From NCBI RefSeq assembly GCF_006007965.1, contig NZ_CP040748.1:1426001-1490000 (forward strand): a DNA stretch of 64,000 bases. The letters are read 5' to 3'. The notes under the pieces were generated by a model. The model did not search any database. It was not told the DNA's origin and saw nothing but the letters and a program-made list of their open reading frames with translations. Source of the DNA: Nocardioides jishulii (lineage in GTDB: Bacteria; Actinomycetota; Actinomycetes; Propionibacteriales; Nocardioidaceae). Both the position numbers and the translations under genes were made by a program. This document shows positions 30,503-38,402 of this stretch, piece after piece. Each line of letters begins with the position of its first letter. Positions within the stretch are counted from its first letter, which is position 1.

Positions 30503-31001
30503 CACGTTCTCGGAGTTCGTGGCATCGCGCTACCCGGCCCTGGTGCGCACCGCGCGCCTGCTGGTCGCCGACGCCCATGCCGCCGAGGACCTGGTTCAGG
30601 AGACGCTGGCTCGATGCGTGCCGGCGTGGAGCCGGATCGAGGGCAACCCGGAGGCGTACGTACGGACCGTGATGGTGCGCCAGAACATCTCACGCTGGCG
30701 TCGTCGCCGGGTGGGCGAGACGACGGTCGCGGTGGTGCCTGACGTGGCGGTGCGCGACGGCGACGTCGCGGAGCAGGACGAGCTCAGGCGAGCCCTGGCG
30801 GCGCTGCCCGCCCGGCAGCGGGCCGTGGTCGTCCTGCGCTACGTCGAGGACCGTCCCGAGCGGGAGGTCGCCGACGTGCTGGGGTGCAGCCTCGGGACCG
30901 TGAAGTCGCAGGCGCACGCCGGGCTCGCGAAGCTGCGTACGTTCCTGGCCGAGCACGAGGTCGACGCTTCGCCGGAGCCCGCGGCTAGCCTGTTCCCATG
31001 A
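30489..31001 (+). CDS. SigE-family ECF RNA polymerase sigma factor
   Basis: This 170-residue ECF-type sigma factor has region 2 at about residues 12-75 (AHAAEDLVQETLARC, with the -10-binding helix) and region 4 at about 100-155 (ALPARQRAVVVLRYVEDRPEREVADVL and GCSLGTVKSQAHAGLAKLR, a helix-turn-helix for the -35). It starts at a GTG behind AGGAGG and overlaps the membrane propeller gene. It resembles the SigE-family (SigE/SigK-like) group abundant in Nocardioides. Target promoters are unknown. Confidence 0.85.
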   Translation: MTAPDTFSEFVASRYPALVRTARLLVADAHAAEDLVQETLARCVPAWSRIEGNPEAYVRTVMVRQNISRWRRRRVGETTVAVVPDVAVRDGDVAEQDELRRALAALPARQRAVVVLRYVEDRPEREVADVLGCSLGTVKSQAHAGLAKLRTFLAEHEVDASPEPAASLFP

Positions 31002-31093
31002 TCGTCGCCTTCGGCATCAGCCCCGCCGCCGAGGACGACGACAGAGTGGTGGTCGCCGCGACTGCCCCATCGACTTCGAGGAGATTGCACTGA
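30998..31093 (+). CDS. possible 31-codon micro-ORF
   Basis: This short reading frame starts in an ATGA overlap with the sigma-factor stop and ends in a TGATG overlap with the next gene. Its first residues MIVAFGISP resemble the opening of the following thiamine-binding protein (MLVAFSVAP), yet the DNA is not a recent copy. It may be a coupling leader, a relic, or chance. No strong ribosome site was seen. Confidence 0.25.
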   Translation: MIVAFGISPAAEDDDRVVVAATAPSTSRRLH

Positions 31094-31419
31094 TGCTGGT
31101 TGCGTTCTCGGTGGCGCCGAGCGGAACGGGACGTGAGGACGCTTCGGTGTCCGACGCTGTGGCGGCCGCGGTGGAGGTCGTGCGTGAGTCGGGACTGCCG
31201 AACCGCACCGACGCCATGTTCACGACGATCGAAGGACCGGACTGGGACACGGTCATGGACGTCGTGAAGCGCGCGACGGAGGCGGTGGCGCCGTTCGGCT
31301 CCCGCGTCTCCCTGGTGCTGAAGGCGGACATCCGTCCTGGCTACGAGGGTGAGCTCGACGCCAAGGTGGCGCGGGTGGAGTCGGCGCTCGAGCGGCAGCT
31401 CCAGGGTGGTGAGTCATGA
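31093..31419 (+). CDS. thiamine-binding protein, MTH1187/YkoF-like
   Basis: This 108-residue member of the MTH1187/YkoF-type ferredoxin-like fold family binds thiamine or its hydroxymethylpyrimidine part. The signature runs from LVAFSVAPSGTG through ESGLPNRTDAMFTTIEG to the helix around VMDVVKRATEAV. Ribosome site GAGGAG lies nine bases before the ATG. The gene is coupled to a VOC gene (ATGA overlap) and follows a sigma factor. Thiamine handling is inferred from family only. Confidence 0.78.
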   Translation: MLVAFSVAPSGTGREDASVSDAVAAAVEVVRESGLPNRTDAMFTTIEGPDWDTVMDVVKRATEAVAPFGSRVSLVLKADIRPGYEGELDAKVARVESALERQLQGGES

Positions 31420-31766
31420 GCCTGAAGATTGAGCACGTCACCTTCAACTCCACCGACGCGCGGAGCTTGGCCGACTGGTGGGCCTCGGCGCTGGGCGGCA
31501 CCGTCGTAGACCTCCACGACGGTGGGTTCGTCACGGTGCGTCTGGATGACGGCTTCGTCGTGGCCGTGCAGCAGGTGGGAGACCCGACGCCGGGCACGAG
31601 GCGGCTGCACCTCGACCTGGTTGCCGACGACCTCGATGCCGAGGCCGAGCGACTGGTGGAGCTCGGTGCCCGAGTGCACCAGCGCAACGGAGAGCCCGGC
31701 GGCTTCCGGTGGATCGTCTTCACCGACCCCGACGGCAACGAGTTCTGCGTCGCCTCGGGCGACTGA
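31416..31766 (+). CDS. VOC family (glyoxalase-like) protein
   Basis: This 116-residue vicinal-oxygen-chelate protein has the paired beta-alpha-beta-beta-beta units of the fold (IEHVTFNSTDARSLADWW and RWIVFTDPDGNEFCVA). The final DPDGNEFC is the usual place of a metal-binding glutamate. It may be a lyase, dioxygenase-like or antibiotic-binding protein, and the sequence does not decide. It overlaps the thiamine-binding gene. Confidence 0.78.
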   Translation: MSLKIEHVTFNSTDARSLADWWASALGGTVVDLHDGGFVTVRLDDGFVVAVQQVGDPTPGTRRLHLDLVADDLDAEAERLVELGARVHQRNGEPGGFRWIVFTDPDGNEFCVASGD

Positions 31767-31869
31767 CCGCTTCCTTGACGTTCCTGGCCTGCTGAGATGT
31801 CTGGTCCAGGGCAGCCTGGGTGTGGAAGGTGGGCCGGGACGGCGCTGGGGTGGTGCCACACTGTGCCCC

Positions 31870-32487
31870 ATGGGACTGAGGAGGAGCACCACCGGCGTGA
31901 AGGTGCGCACTGGCCGGGTGACCGATGCTGCTGCCGTCCGCGCGTTGGTGGAGGCGACGTTCGGCCCTGAGGAGGGGCGCACCTTCAACTCCGCCGTCTC
32001 CGAGCTGGACGCCCGTGGCCTGTCCCAGGCGTTCTTCGTCGCCCTCGTCGAGGAGAAGGGCGCCGAGAAGGTGGTCGGTGTCGTCGGACTGAGCCGTGCC
32101 TGGCTCGATGCCAGGCGCCGTCTCGTCGACGTGCTGGTGCTGAGTCCGCTCGCTGTCCACCCCGACCACCAGGGGCAGGGGGTCGGCGCTGCCCTGCTGC
32201 GGGCGAGCACGGCCTACGGCGACGAGGTGGGGGCGCCGATGATCGCCCTCGAGGGCAGTCCCGGCTACTACGGCCGACGGGGCTGGTTCGAGGGAGCGAC
32301 GCGCGGGGTCGAACGTCCGTCCGACCGCATCCCGGAGGCCGCCTTCCAGGTGCGCCTTCTGAAGGCCTACGACTCCTGGATGACCGGCCGACTGGTCTAT
32401 CCCGACACCTGGTGGCGCCACGACGTCGTCGGCCTGCGGGATCCCCACCTGGCCGAGGCCGAGGCAGCGCTGGACCCCCACTCCTGA
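31870..32487 (+). CDS. GNAT family N-acetyltransferase
   Basis: This 205-residue acetyltransferase has a full GNAT fold. The acetyl-CoA loop is HPDHQGQGVGAALL, followed by ALEGSPGYYGRRGW, as in the YhbS group. The substrate is unknown. Start choice is uncertain: the ATG at 31870 has a CACACT box seven bases upstream, while the GTG at 31897 is preceded by GAGGAGGAG. Confidence 0.8.
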   Translation: MGLRRSTTGVKVRTGRVTDAAAVRALVEATFGPEEGRTFNSAVSELDARGLSQAFFVALVEEKGAEKVVGVVGLSRAWLDARRRLVDVLVLSPLAVHPDHQGQGVGAALLRASTAYGDEVGAPMIALEGSPGYYGRRGWFEGATRGVERPSDRIPEAAFQVRLLKAYDSWMTGRLVYPDTWWRHDVVGLRDPHLAEAEAALDPHS

Positions 32488-32492
32488 CGTGT

Positions 32493-32508
32493 TCGAACAG
32501 GTGTTCGA
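32493..32508. promoter_or_regulatory. LexA (SOS) box
   Basis: The 16-base perfect palindrome TCGAACAGGTGTTCGA matches the actinobacterial LexA site TCGAAC-N4-GTTCGA exactly. It ends one base before the TACGAT -10 box of the following gene, so bound LexA would block that promoter. Confidence 0.8.
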
Positions 32509-32509
32509 G

Positions 32510-32515
32510 TACGAT
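32510..32515 (+). promoter_or_regulatory. -10 box of the LexA-controlled gene
   Basis: TACGAT is followed by six bases and the GTG at 32522, consistent with a leaderless transcript. Confidence 0.55.
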
Positions 32516-32521
32516 GGCTGA

Positions 32522-32893
32522 GTGTCACGTCATGTCGCTCCACCCGGTTGGCCCTCCGAGGTCCGGCCGCCCGATGCCCCGGACTGGGAGGCCACTGCGG
32601 TCAACTGGCTCCTGGACCTCTGTCCGCCCGAGTACCGCCGCTACCAGGGGCTGCGTCGGCACGCCGTGGTGCTGGCCCGCTTCGCCGTGATCCACGTCGA
32701 GGCCGACCAGGCAGCGGTGCGGCGCGGCCTCAGCGGGATCCGGGTCGACCTGCGTGACGTGGCCACGGACGCCGTCGTGGAGGCTGCCGTCCAGACCTTC
32801 CTGATCGAGGACGCTCGACTGGCCACCGTGCGCCGGGCGGTGGGCCTGGTGGAGGAGGCGCTGCGCGGCCGCCGCTACGTCGCGCGACTGTGA
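32522..32893 (+). CDS. uncharacterised protein under apparent SOS control
   Basis: This 123-residue soluble protein is predicted mostly helical, with no signal peptide, membrane helix or recognised enzyme motif. Notable segments are NWLLDLCPPEYR, GLRRHAVVLARFA, AAVRRGLSGIRVDL and a C-terminal helix rich in arginine. I do not recognise a named family. The promoter carries a perfect LexA box immediately before the -10 element, so expression should rise after DNA damage. A role in repair, damage tolerance or division control is an inference from regulation alone. A Nudix gene follows. Confidence 0.75.
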   Translation: MSRHVAPPGWPSEVRPPDAPDWEATAVNWLLDLCPPEYRRYQGLRRHAVVLARFAVIHVEADQAAVRRGLSGIRVDLRDVATDAVVEAAVQTFLIEDARLATVRRAVGLVEEALRGRRYVARL

Positions 32894-32925
32894 GGCCGTA
32901 CGAAGCTCGCCGTACTCCACCGCGC

Positions 32926-32931
32926 TAGGTT
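32926..32931 (+). promoter_or_regulatory. -10 box, leaderless start of the tandem Nudix gene
   Basis: TAGGTT is followed by six bases and the ATG at 32938. The Nudix gene therefore seems to have its own promoter apart from the SOS gene. Confidence 0.55.
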
Positions 32932-32937
32932 CGCCCC

Positions 32938-33795
32938 ATGGTCGACTTCGCCTGCACCGCCCTCGTCGACCCGCGGGGATGGGTGCTCATGCAGCAGCGT
33001 GACGAGCTCACCGAGCGCTGGCCCGGTCAGTGGTGCTTCCCCGGCGGCCGCGCTGAGCCCGGCGAGTCCGGTCGTGACTGTGCGGCGCGGGAGCTCGCCG
33101 AGGAGACCGGCGTACGCCTGCCGCCCGAGCAGCTGACCAGCCTTGGCGAGCAGCAGCTGGTCGTGCCGGGGGTCGGGGAGTGGACGTGGGAGTTCTTCGC
33201 CGCCCGCACAGACCTGGGGCAGTCGGAGATCGAGTGCCACGAGGGCCTGCAGATGCTCTTCCGCGACCTCGACGACCTGGACCTCACCGACGTCGTCGTC
33301 AGCGCGGTCGACGTGCTGGGTCTCCTGCGCGACTGGGTCGCGCGCACTCCCGCGACGCTGGGGGAGAAGCGGTTCGCCGGCGTCCTCCTGCGCGACCGTC
33401 GTGGGTGGATCCTCCTGCAGGAGCGCGACGAGCACGCCCCGATCGATCCGGACGCCTGGGGTCTCCCAGGGGGCCACGTGGAGCCCGGCGAGAGCTTTGC
33501 GCAGGCGGCCCCCCGGGAGCTCGAGGAGGAGACCGGCCTCGTCCTCCCGGCAGGGCACCTGCAGCTGTGGCGTGACTTCGTCGTCGACCACCGTCGGTCC
33601 CACGGCACCTGGGACCGGATGCAGGTCTTCGTGGCCGATGTCGACCTCGCTGATGACGACGTCGAGTGCCACGAGGGGCGGAGGATCGTCTTCGTCGCCC
33701 CTGACGAGATCGCGACGTTGCCGCTCACGCGAGCGGCCGAGCAGATCCTCCCGGCCTTCCTGCGTGAGCAGGCGGCGGGTGACGTCGTAGGGTGA
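32938..33795 (+). CDS. tandem Nudix hydrolase
   Basis: This 285-residue protein contains two complete Nudix domains in one chain. The first box is GGRAEPGESG...RELAEETGV (about residues 35-58) and the second GGHVEPGESF...RELEEETGL (about 178-201). Each keeps the REUXEEXGU glutamates that bind magnesium. Nudix enzymes cleave nucleoside diphosphates linked to another moiety, such as oxidised nucleotides or NDP-sugars. It follows the SOS-box gene, which would suit nucleotide sanitation, but substrates are unknown. Confidence 0.85.
   Translation: MVDFACTALVDPRGWVLMQQRDELTERWPGQWCFPGGRAEPGESGRDCAARELAEETGVRLPPEQLTSLGEQQLVVPGVGEWTWEFFAARTDLGQSEIECHEGLQMLFRDLDDLDLTDVVVSAVDVLGLLRDWVARTPATLGEKRFAGVLLRDRRGWILLQERDEHAPIDPDAWGLPGGHVEPGESFAQAAPRELEEETGLVLPAGHLQLWRDFVVDHRRSHGTWDRMQVFVADVDLADDDVECHEGRRIVFVAPDEIATLPLTRAAEQILPAFLREQAAGDVVG
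33788..33793 (+). promoter_or_regulatory. -10 box, leaderless start of the small membrane gene
   Basis: TAGGGT spans the stop region of the Nudix gene and is followed by seven bases and the ATG at 33801. Confidence 0.5.
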
Positions 33796-33800
33796 GCCAC

Positions 33801-34100
33801 ATGAGCATTCCCACCGCACCCCTGGTTGCCGTCGGACTCGTGGGTGGCTCCGCCGCCGCCCGCTTCAGCGGAAAGCGTCCCCTCGGCGGGGCTGTCCTCG
33901 CCGTGGCGGGAGCCGCTGCCGCCAAGGAGTGGGCCACCAAGGTCGGACCCGTGGGCGCCGCTGCGCTCACGGCCGTCTACGTCGGTGCCTTCGGGGCGTC
34001 CCACCCGTTGGCGAAGAAGATCGGCGCCTGGCCCTCGGTCGGCGTCGTCACCGCCGTGGCCACCGCGGCTGCGGTCGCCGCCGACGTCAAGGGACGCTGA
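33801..34100 (+). CDS. small hydrophobic protein
   Basis: This 99-residue alanine-rich protein has two to three hydrophobic stretches (about residues 5-20, 28-42 and 50-65), so it is probably a small integral membrane protein. No family was recognised. The ATG at 33801 is favoured over the GTG at 33792, because TAGGGT sits exactly seven bases before it. It begins within ten bases of the Nudix stop. Confidence 0.6.
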   Translation: MSIPTAPLVAVGLVGGSAAARFSGKRPLGGAVLAVAGAAAAKEWATKVGPVGAAALTAVYVGAFGASHPLAKKIGAWPSVGVVTAVATAAAVAADVKGR

Positions 34101-34140
34101 CGTCCGACCTGCCCCGGCAGGTCTCATCTCGGGAGGCAGC

Positions 34141-34785
34141 ATGACCACGCTCCACCACGACCAGGTCGCTGAGGCCGGCCTCGCTGACTGGCGGTTCCTC
34201 CAGGGGGCGCTGCACACGCGGTTCCTCACGGGTGACTTCGCGACCGGGCTCGACCTGGTCAACAGGATCGGCGCCATGGCCGAGGAGATGGACCACCACC
34301 CCGACCTCGACCTGCGCTACGGCAACCTCGGCGTGAGGCTGCTCAGCCACGACGCGGGCGGTGTCACCGGGCGGGACGTACGCCTGGCGCGCAGGATCAG
34401 CCACGCCGCGGCCGAGCTGGCCGTCCTGGCCGACACGGCCGGCCTGTCGGTGACCGAGCTCGCCCTCGACACCCCCGACGCCGAGCGCGTACGCCCGTTC
34501 TGGGCAGCGGTGCTGGACACGACCGACGAGGGGGAGGACGAGGTCGCCAGCGACACAGGTTCGATGCCCCTCCTGTGGTTCCAGAGCAGCGACAGCGAGG
34601 AACCGCGCCAGCGCTTCCACCTCGACCTCGTGCTGCCGCCCGAGCAGGCCGGGCCGCGCATCGAGGCGGCGCTCGCGGCCGGGGGGACGCTGGTCAGCGA
34701 CGCCGACGCGCCGAGCTTCACCGTGCTCGCCGACGCCGACGGCAACCGCGTCTGCATCTGCACCCCGCTGGACGGCGAGGACTGA
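34141..34785 (+). CDS. pterin-4a-carbinolamine dehydratase fused to a VOC domain
   Basis: This 214-residue two-domain protein has an N-terminal dehydratase-like domain (residues 1-95) with the family core EEMDHHPDLDLRYGNL, where the histidines and tyrosine line the active site. The C-terminal glyoxalase-like VOC domain (about 100-214) ends in DADGNRVCIC. The dehydratase recycles the hydroxylated pterin made by aromatic amino-acid hydroxylases, but no hydroxylase gene is seen here. Ribosome site GGGAGG precedes the ATG. A combined role is unknown. Confidence 0.78.
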   Translation: MTTLHHDQVAEAGLADWRFLQGALHTRFLTGDFATGLDLVNRIGAMAEEMDHHPDLDLRYGNLGVRLLSHDAGGVTGRDVRLARRISHAAAELAVLADTAGLSVTELALDTPDAERVRPFWAAVLDTTDEGEDEVASDTGSMPLLWFQSSDSEEPRQRFHLDLVLPPEQAGPRIEAALAAGGTLVSDADAPSFTVLADADGNRVCICTPLDGED

Positions 34786-34806
34786 TGGACCGCTGGCCCG
34801 ATCACC

Positions 34807-34812
34807 TAGACT
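34807..34812 (+). promoter_or_regulatory. candidate -10 box of dxs
   Basis: TAGACT lies 81 bases before the dxs ATG, giving a leader of roughly 75 bases with a GGAGG ribosome site. The -35 is poor. Confidence 0.4.
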
Positions 34813-34893
34813 TGTCCCTTCATCGTGGGCCGGTACGACGTCGTGCCGCCACCCCGCGCTGAACCACTGCCACACACCGGAAAGCGGAGGACC

Positions 34894-36798
34894 ATGGGTC
34901 ACCTGGACTCGATCGCCACGCCACGCGACCTGCGGGGCCTCAGCGACGACCAGCTCGAGGAACTGGCTCAGGAGATCCGGCAGCTGCTGGTCTCCACCTG
35001 TGCCGTCACCGGCGGCCACCTCGGTCCCAACCTCGGCGTCGTCGAGCTGACGCTGGCGATCCACCGCACCTTCGACTCGCCGCGTGATCGCATCGTGCTC
35101 GACACCGGTCACCAGTCCTACGTGCACAAGATGCTCACCGGGCGCGCGGGTGACTTCGCCACGCTGCGCCAGGAGGGTGGGCTCAGTGGTTACCCGAGTC
35201 GTGCCGAGTCCGAGCACGACATCGTCGAGAACTCCCACGCCTCCACCGCACTGAGCTACGCCGACGGCCTCGCCAAGGCGTACGCGATCAAGGGCGAGGA
35301 CCGTCACGTCGTCGCCGTCATCGGCGACGGCGCCCTCACCGGCGGCATGGCCTGGGAGGCCCTGAACAACATCGCCGTGGCCCAGGACAGCCGACTCGTC
35401 ATTGTCGTCAACGACAACGAGCGCTCCTACACCCCGACCGTCGGTGGTCTCGCCAACGCGCTGACCACCCTGCGCACCAGCCCGCGCTACGAGCAGTTGC
35501 TCGACGTCGTGAAGCGTCGGCTCAACGCCGTGCCCGGGGTCGGGCCGGCGGCGTACGACGCGTTGCACGCCATGAAGAAGGGCATGAAGGACGCGATCGC
35601 GCCCCAGGGGCTCTTCGAGGACCTCGGCCTGAAGTACGTCGGTCCCGTCGACGGGCACGACCGTGCGGCGCTCGAGCACGCCCTCTCGGCGGCCAAGAAG
35701 TTCAACGGCCCGGTGATCGTGCACGCGCTGACCAAGAAGGGCTACGGCTACACCGCCGCCGAGGAGCACGTCGCGGACCAGTTCCACGCTCCGCGCCCGT
35801 TCGACATCCTCACCGGTGAGGAGCACCCCACCGGTCGCATCTGGACCGACCACTTCTCCGACGCCATGGTGAAGCTGGGCGAACGCCGCTCCGACGTCGT
35901 CGGCATCACCGCCGCCATGATGCACCCGGTCGGCCTCGACGCCTTCGAGCGGCGCTTCCCGAAGCGGACCTTCGACGTGGGCATCGCGGAGCAGCACGCC
36001 GTGACCTCCGCAGCCGGACTGGCGATGGGTGGTCTCCACCCCGTCTTCGCCGTCTACGCCACGTTCCTCAACCGTGCCTTCGACCAGGTCCTCATGGACG
36101 TCGCCCTGCACCAGTGCGGCGTGACCTTCGTGCTGGACCGCTCGGGCGTCACCGGTGACGACGGCGCCAGCCACAACGGCATGTGGGACATGTCGATCCT
36201 CCAGGTCGTCCCGGGCCTCCAGCTCGCGGCACCCCGTGACGCCACGCGCCTGACCGAGCTCCTCGACGAGGCCGTCGACGTCGACGACGCTCCGACGGTG
36301 GTGCGCTTCCCCAAGGGCCCGCCGCCGGCCGACATGGAGGCCGTGGGCCGCATGGGCCGCGCCGACGTCATGGTGCGTGAGGGGGACAAGGACGTCCTGA
36401 TCGTCGCCGTCGGTTCGATGGTCGCCACGGCGCTCGAGGTGGCCGACCGGCTGCTCGCCCAGGGCATCGGCGTCACGGTGGTCGACCCCCGGTGGGTGAA
36501 GCCGGTCGACCCCGCGATCGTCGCCGCTGCCGGCGAGCACCGCCTCGTCGTCAGCGTCGAGGACAACGGGATCATCGGTGGGTGCGGATCGGTGCTGCTG
36601 CAGACGCTCAACGAGGCCGGGGTCACCACCCCGGTACGGCTGCACGGCATCCCGCAGCAGTTCCTGGACCACGCCAAACGTCCGGTGATCCTCACCCGCT
36701 GTGGGCTGGACGCCCAGTCGCTCGCCCGCTCGATCGTCGAGGACATCACGGCCACCGAGGCCGGGCAGCCACTCGTCGACGTCACCCAGAGCGCATGA
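34894..36798 (+). CDS. dxs: 1-deoxy-D-xylulose-5-phosphate synthase
   Basis: This 634-residue thiamine-diphosphate enzyme condenses pyruvate and glyceraldehyde 3-phosphate, the first step of the MEP isoprenoid pathway. The cofactor motif is [16 protein letters not shown]. The N-terminal TGHQSYVHK and the central [11 protein letters not shown] and [14 protein letters not shown] segments are typical. Start ATG lies behind GGAGG. In M. tuberculosis dxs also lies downstream of the dut/ceo block, as here. An amino-acid permease follows 16 bases after the stop. Confidence 0.96.
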   Translation: MGHLDSIATPRDLRGLSDDQLEELAQEIRQLLVSTCAVTGGHLGPNLGVVELTLAIHRTFDSPRDRIVLDTGHQSYVHKMLTGRAGDFATLRQEGGLSGYPSRAESEHDIVENSHASTALSYADGLAKAYAIKGEDRHVVAVIGDGALTGGMAWEALNNIAVAQDSRLVIVVNDNERSYTPTVGGLANALTTLRTSPRYEQLLDVVKRRLNAVPGVGPAAYDALHAMKKGMKDAIAPQGLFEDLGLKYVGPVDGHDRAALEHALSAAKKFNGPVIVHALTKKGYGYTAAEEHVADQFHAPRPFDILTGEEHPTGRIWTDHFSDAMVKLGERRSDVVGITAAMMHPVGLDAFERRFPKRTFDVGIAEQHAVTSAAGLAMGGLHPVFAVYATFLNRAFDQVLMDVALHQCGVTFVLDRSGVTGDDGASHNGMWDMSILQVVPGLQLAAPRDATRLTELLDEAVDVDDAPTVVRFPKGPPPADMEAVGRMGRADVMVREGDKDVLIVAVGSMVATALEVADRLLAQGIGVTVVDPRWVKPVDPAIVAAAGEHRLVVSVEDNGIIGGCGSVLLQTLNEAGVTTPVRLHGIPQQFLDHAKRPVILTRCGLDAQSLARSIVEDITATEAGQPLVDVTQSA

Positions 36799-36814
36799 GG
36801 ACGCGCTCGACCTC

Positions 36815-38347
36815 ATGAGCCTCCTGCTCAACAGCCTCCTGCGCACCAAGAGCGTCGAGCAGTCGATCGCCGAGACCGACGAGCCCGAGCACCGGCTGAA
36901 GAAGAGCCTCAGCGCCCTCGACCTGACGGTCTTCGGCGTGGGCGTCATCGTCGGCGCCGGGATCTTCGTCTACACCGGCACGGTGGCGGCGCAGAACTCC
37001 GGACCGGCCATCTCCATCTCGTTCCTGGTCGCCGGTCTGGCCTGTGCGCTCGCCGCCCTCTGCTACGCGGAGTTCGCCTCGACGCTGCCCGTGGCTGGCA
37101 GCGCCTACACGTTCTCGTACGCGACCTTCGGTGAGTTCATCGCGTGGTTGATCGGCTGGGACCTCGTCCTGGAGTTCACGGTGGGCGGGGCGGCCCTGGC
37201 CTCTAGCTTCTCCGGCTACTTGCAGAGCCTGCTGGCCGACACCCCCTTCGAGGTGCCCACCGCGTTGGCGTCGTCGACCCACGGGGTCGTCAACCTGCCC
37301 GCCATGCTGATCGCCCTCCTCGTGACGGCGGTGCTCGCGCGCGGGATCAAGCTGGCCAGCGTCGTCAACCAGGTGGTCACCGGCCTCAAGCTCGCCGTCG
37401 TGGCCCTGGTCATCGTGATGGGGGTGTCCTACGTCAAGGTCTCCAACTGGGTGCCGTTCGTGCCGGAGAGCAAGAGTGTGCCTGCCGGTGACGCCTCCTT
37501 CTGGAGCTCGCCGCTGATCAGCTCACTCTTCGGCCTCGAGCCCGCCGTCTACGGCTGGGCAGGCGTGATGGCCGGAGCCGCCGTGGTCTTCTTCGCCTTC
37601 CTCGGCTTCGACGTCGTGGCCACCGTGGCGGAGGAGACGCGCAACCCGCAGCGCGACGTGCCGCGGGGCATCCTCTTCTCGCTGGCGATCGTGACCGCGC
37701 TCTACGTCGCGGTGAGCCTCGTCATCACGGGCATGCAGAAGTACACCGACATCGACCCCGAGGACTCCGCGCCCCTGGCCACGGCCTTCCGGGCGGTGGG
37801 TCAGGACTGGGTCGGCACCGCGATCGCGATCGGTGCCACGATCGGGCTCACGGTGGTCACGATGACCCTGGTCATGGGGCAGACCCGCGTGGGCTTCGCC
37901 ATGGCGCGTGACGGCCTGCTGCCGCGATGGCTGGCGAAGGTCCACCCCGAGTACCGCACCCCGTCGCGGATCACCCTGATCAGCGGCGCGGGCGTGGCCC
38001 TGCTCGCCGGCTTCGTGGACTTCGAGACGCTCGGCCACCTCGTCAGCATCGGCACGCTCTTCGCGTTCATCCTCGTCGCCGTGGGCGTGCTCGTGCTGCG
38101 GCGTACGCGTCCTGACCTGCAGCGCGGCTTCCGGGTGCCGGGCGTCACGGTGGTCGCGCCGCTCTCGGTGCTCCTGAGCTTCTACCTGATGCTCAACCTG
38201 GTGGGGGAGACCTGGATGAGGTTCCTGGCCTGGATGGCGATCGGCATCGTCGTCTACTTCGCCTACGGCCGTCGCCACTCCCGGTTGGGGCAGCGACTGG
38301 CGGCCGAGGCCCGCGAGGCCCGCGAGGCCGGCACGCCGGCGTCCTGA
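36815..38347 (+). CDS. APC family cationic amino-acid permease
   Basis: This 510-residue transporter has about twelve to fourteen helices. The N-terminal signature GVGVIVGAGIFVYTG is the substrate-binding unwound helix of APC carriers. The loop FFAFLGFDVVATVAEETRNPQRDVPRG is characteristic of the CAT (arginine/lysine) subgroup. It follows dxs by 16 bases and no close ribosome site is seen (GAGGA lies 14 bases back), so its translation may depend on dxs. A hairpin terminator follows. Confidence 0.85.
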   Translation: MSLLLNSLLRTKSVEQSIAETDEPEHRLKKSLSALDLTVFGVGVIVGAGIFVYTGTVAAQNSGPAISISFLVAGLACALAALCYAEFASTLPVAGSAYTFSYATFGEFIAWLIGWDLVLEFTVGGAALASSFSGYLQSLLADTPFEVPTALASSTHGVVNLPAMLIALLVTAVLARGIKLASVVNQVVTGLKLAVVALVIVMGVSYVKVSNWVPFVPESKSVPAGDASFWSSPLISSLFGLEPAVYGWAGVMAGAAVVFFAFLGFDVVATVAEETRNPQRDVPRGILFSLAIVTALYVAVSLVITGMQKYTDIDPEDSAPLATAFRAVGQDWVGTAIAIGATIGLTVVTMTLVMGQTRVGFAMARDGLLPRWLAKVHPEYRTPSRITLISGAGVALLAGFVDFETLGHLVSIGTLFAFILVAVGVLVLRRTRPDLQRGFRVPGVTVVAPLSVLLSFYLMLNLVGETWMRFLAWMAIGIVVYFAYGRRHSRLGQRLAAEAREAREAGTPAS

Positions 38348-38351
38348 CAGG

Positions 38352-38389
38352 CGTACGCCCCGGCCCGCGGTGCGCGGACGGGGCGTACG
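38352..38389. terminator. bidirectional hairpin terminator
   Basis: The arms CGTACGCCCCG and CGGGGCGTACG enclose an inner CCGCG/CGCGG pairing. It lies between the convergent permease and propeller genes. Confidence 0.75.
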
Positions 38390-38402
38390 TGCGGTGGTCG
38401 GC

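Noticed and set aside
34087..36948. 953-codon minus-strand frame across dxs
   Set aside because: It is antisense to an intact dxs and has only Asp/Val/Arg-rich low-complexity translation.
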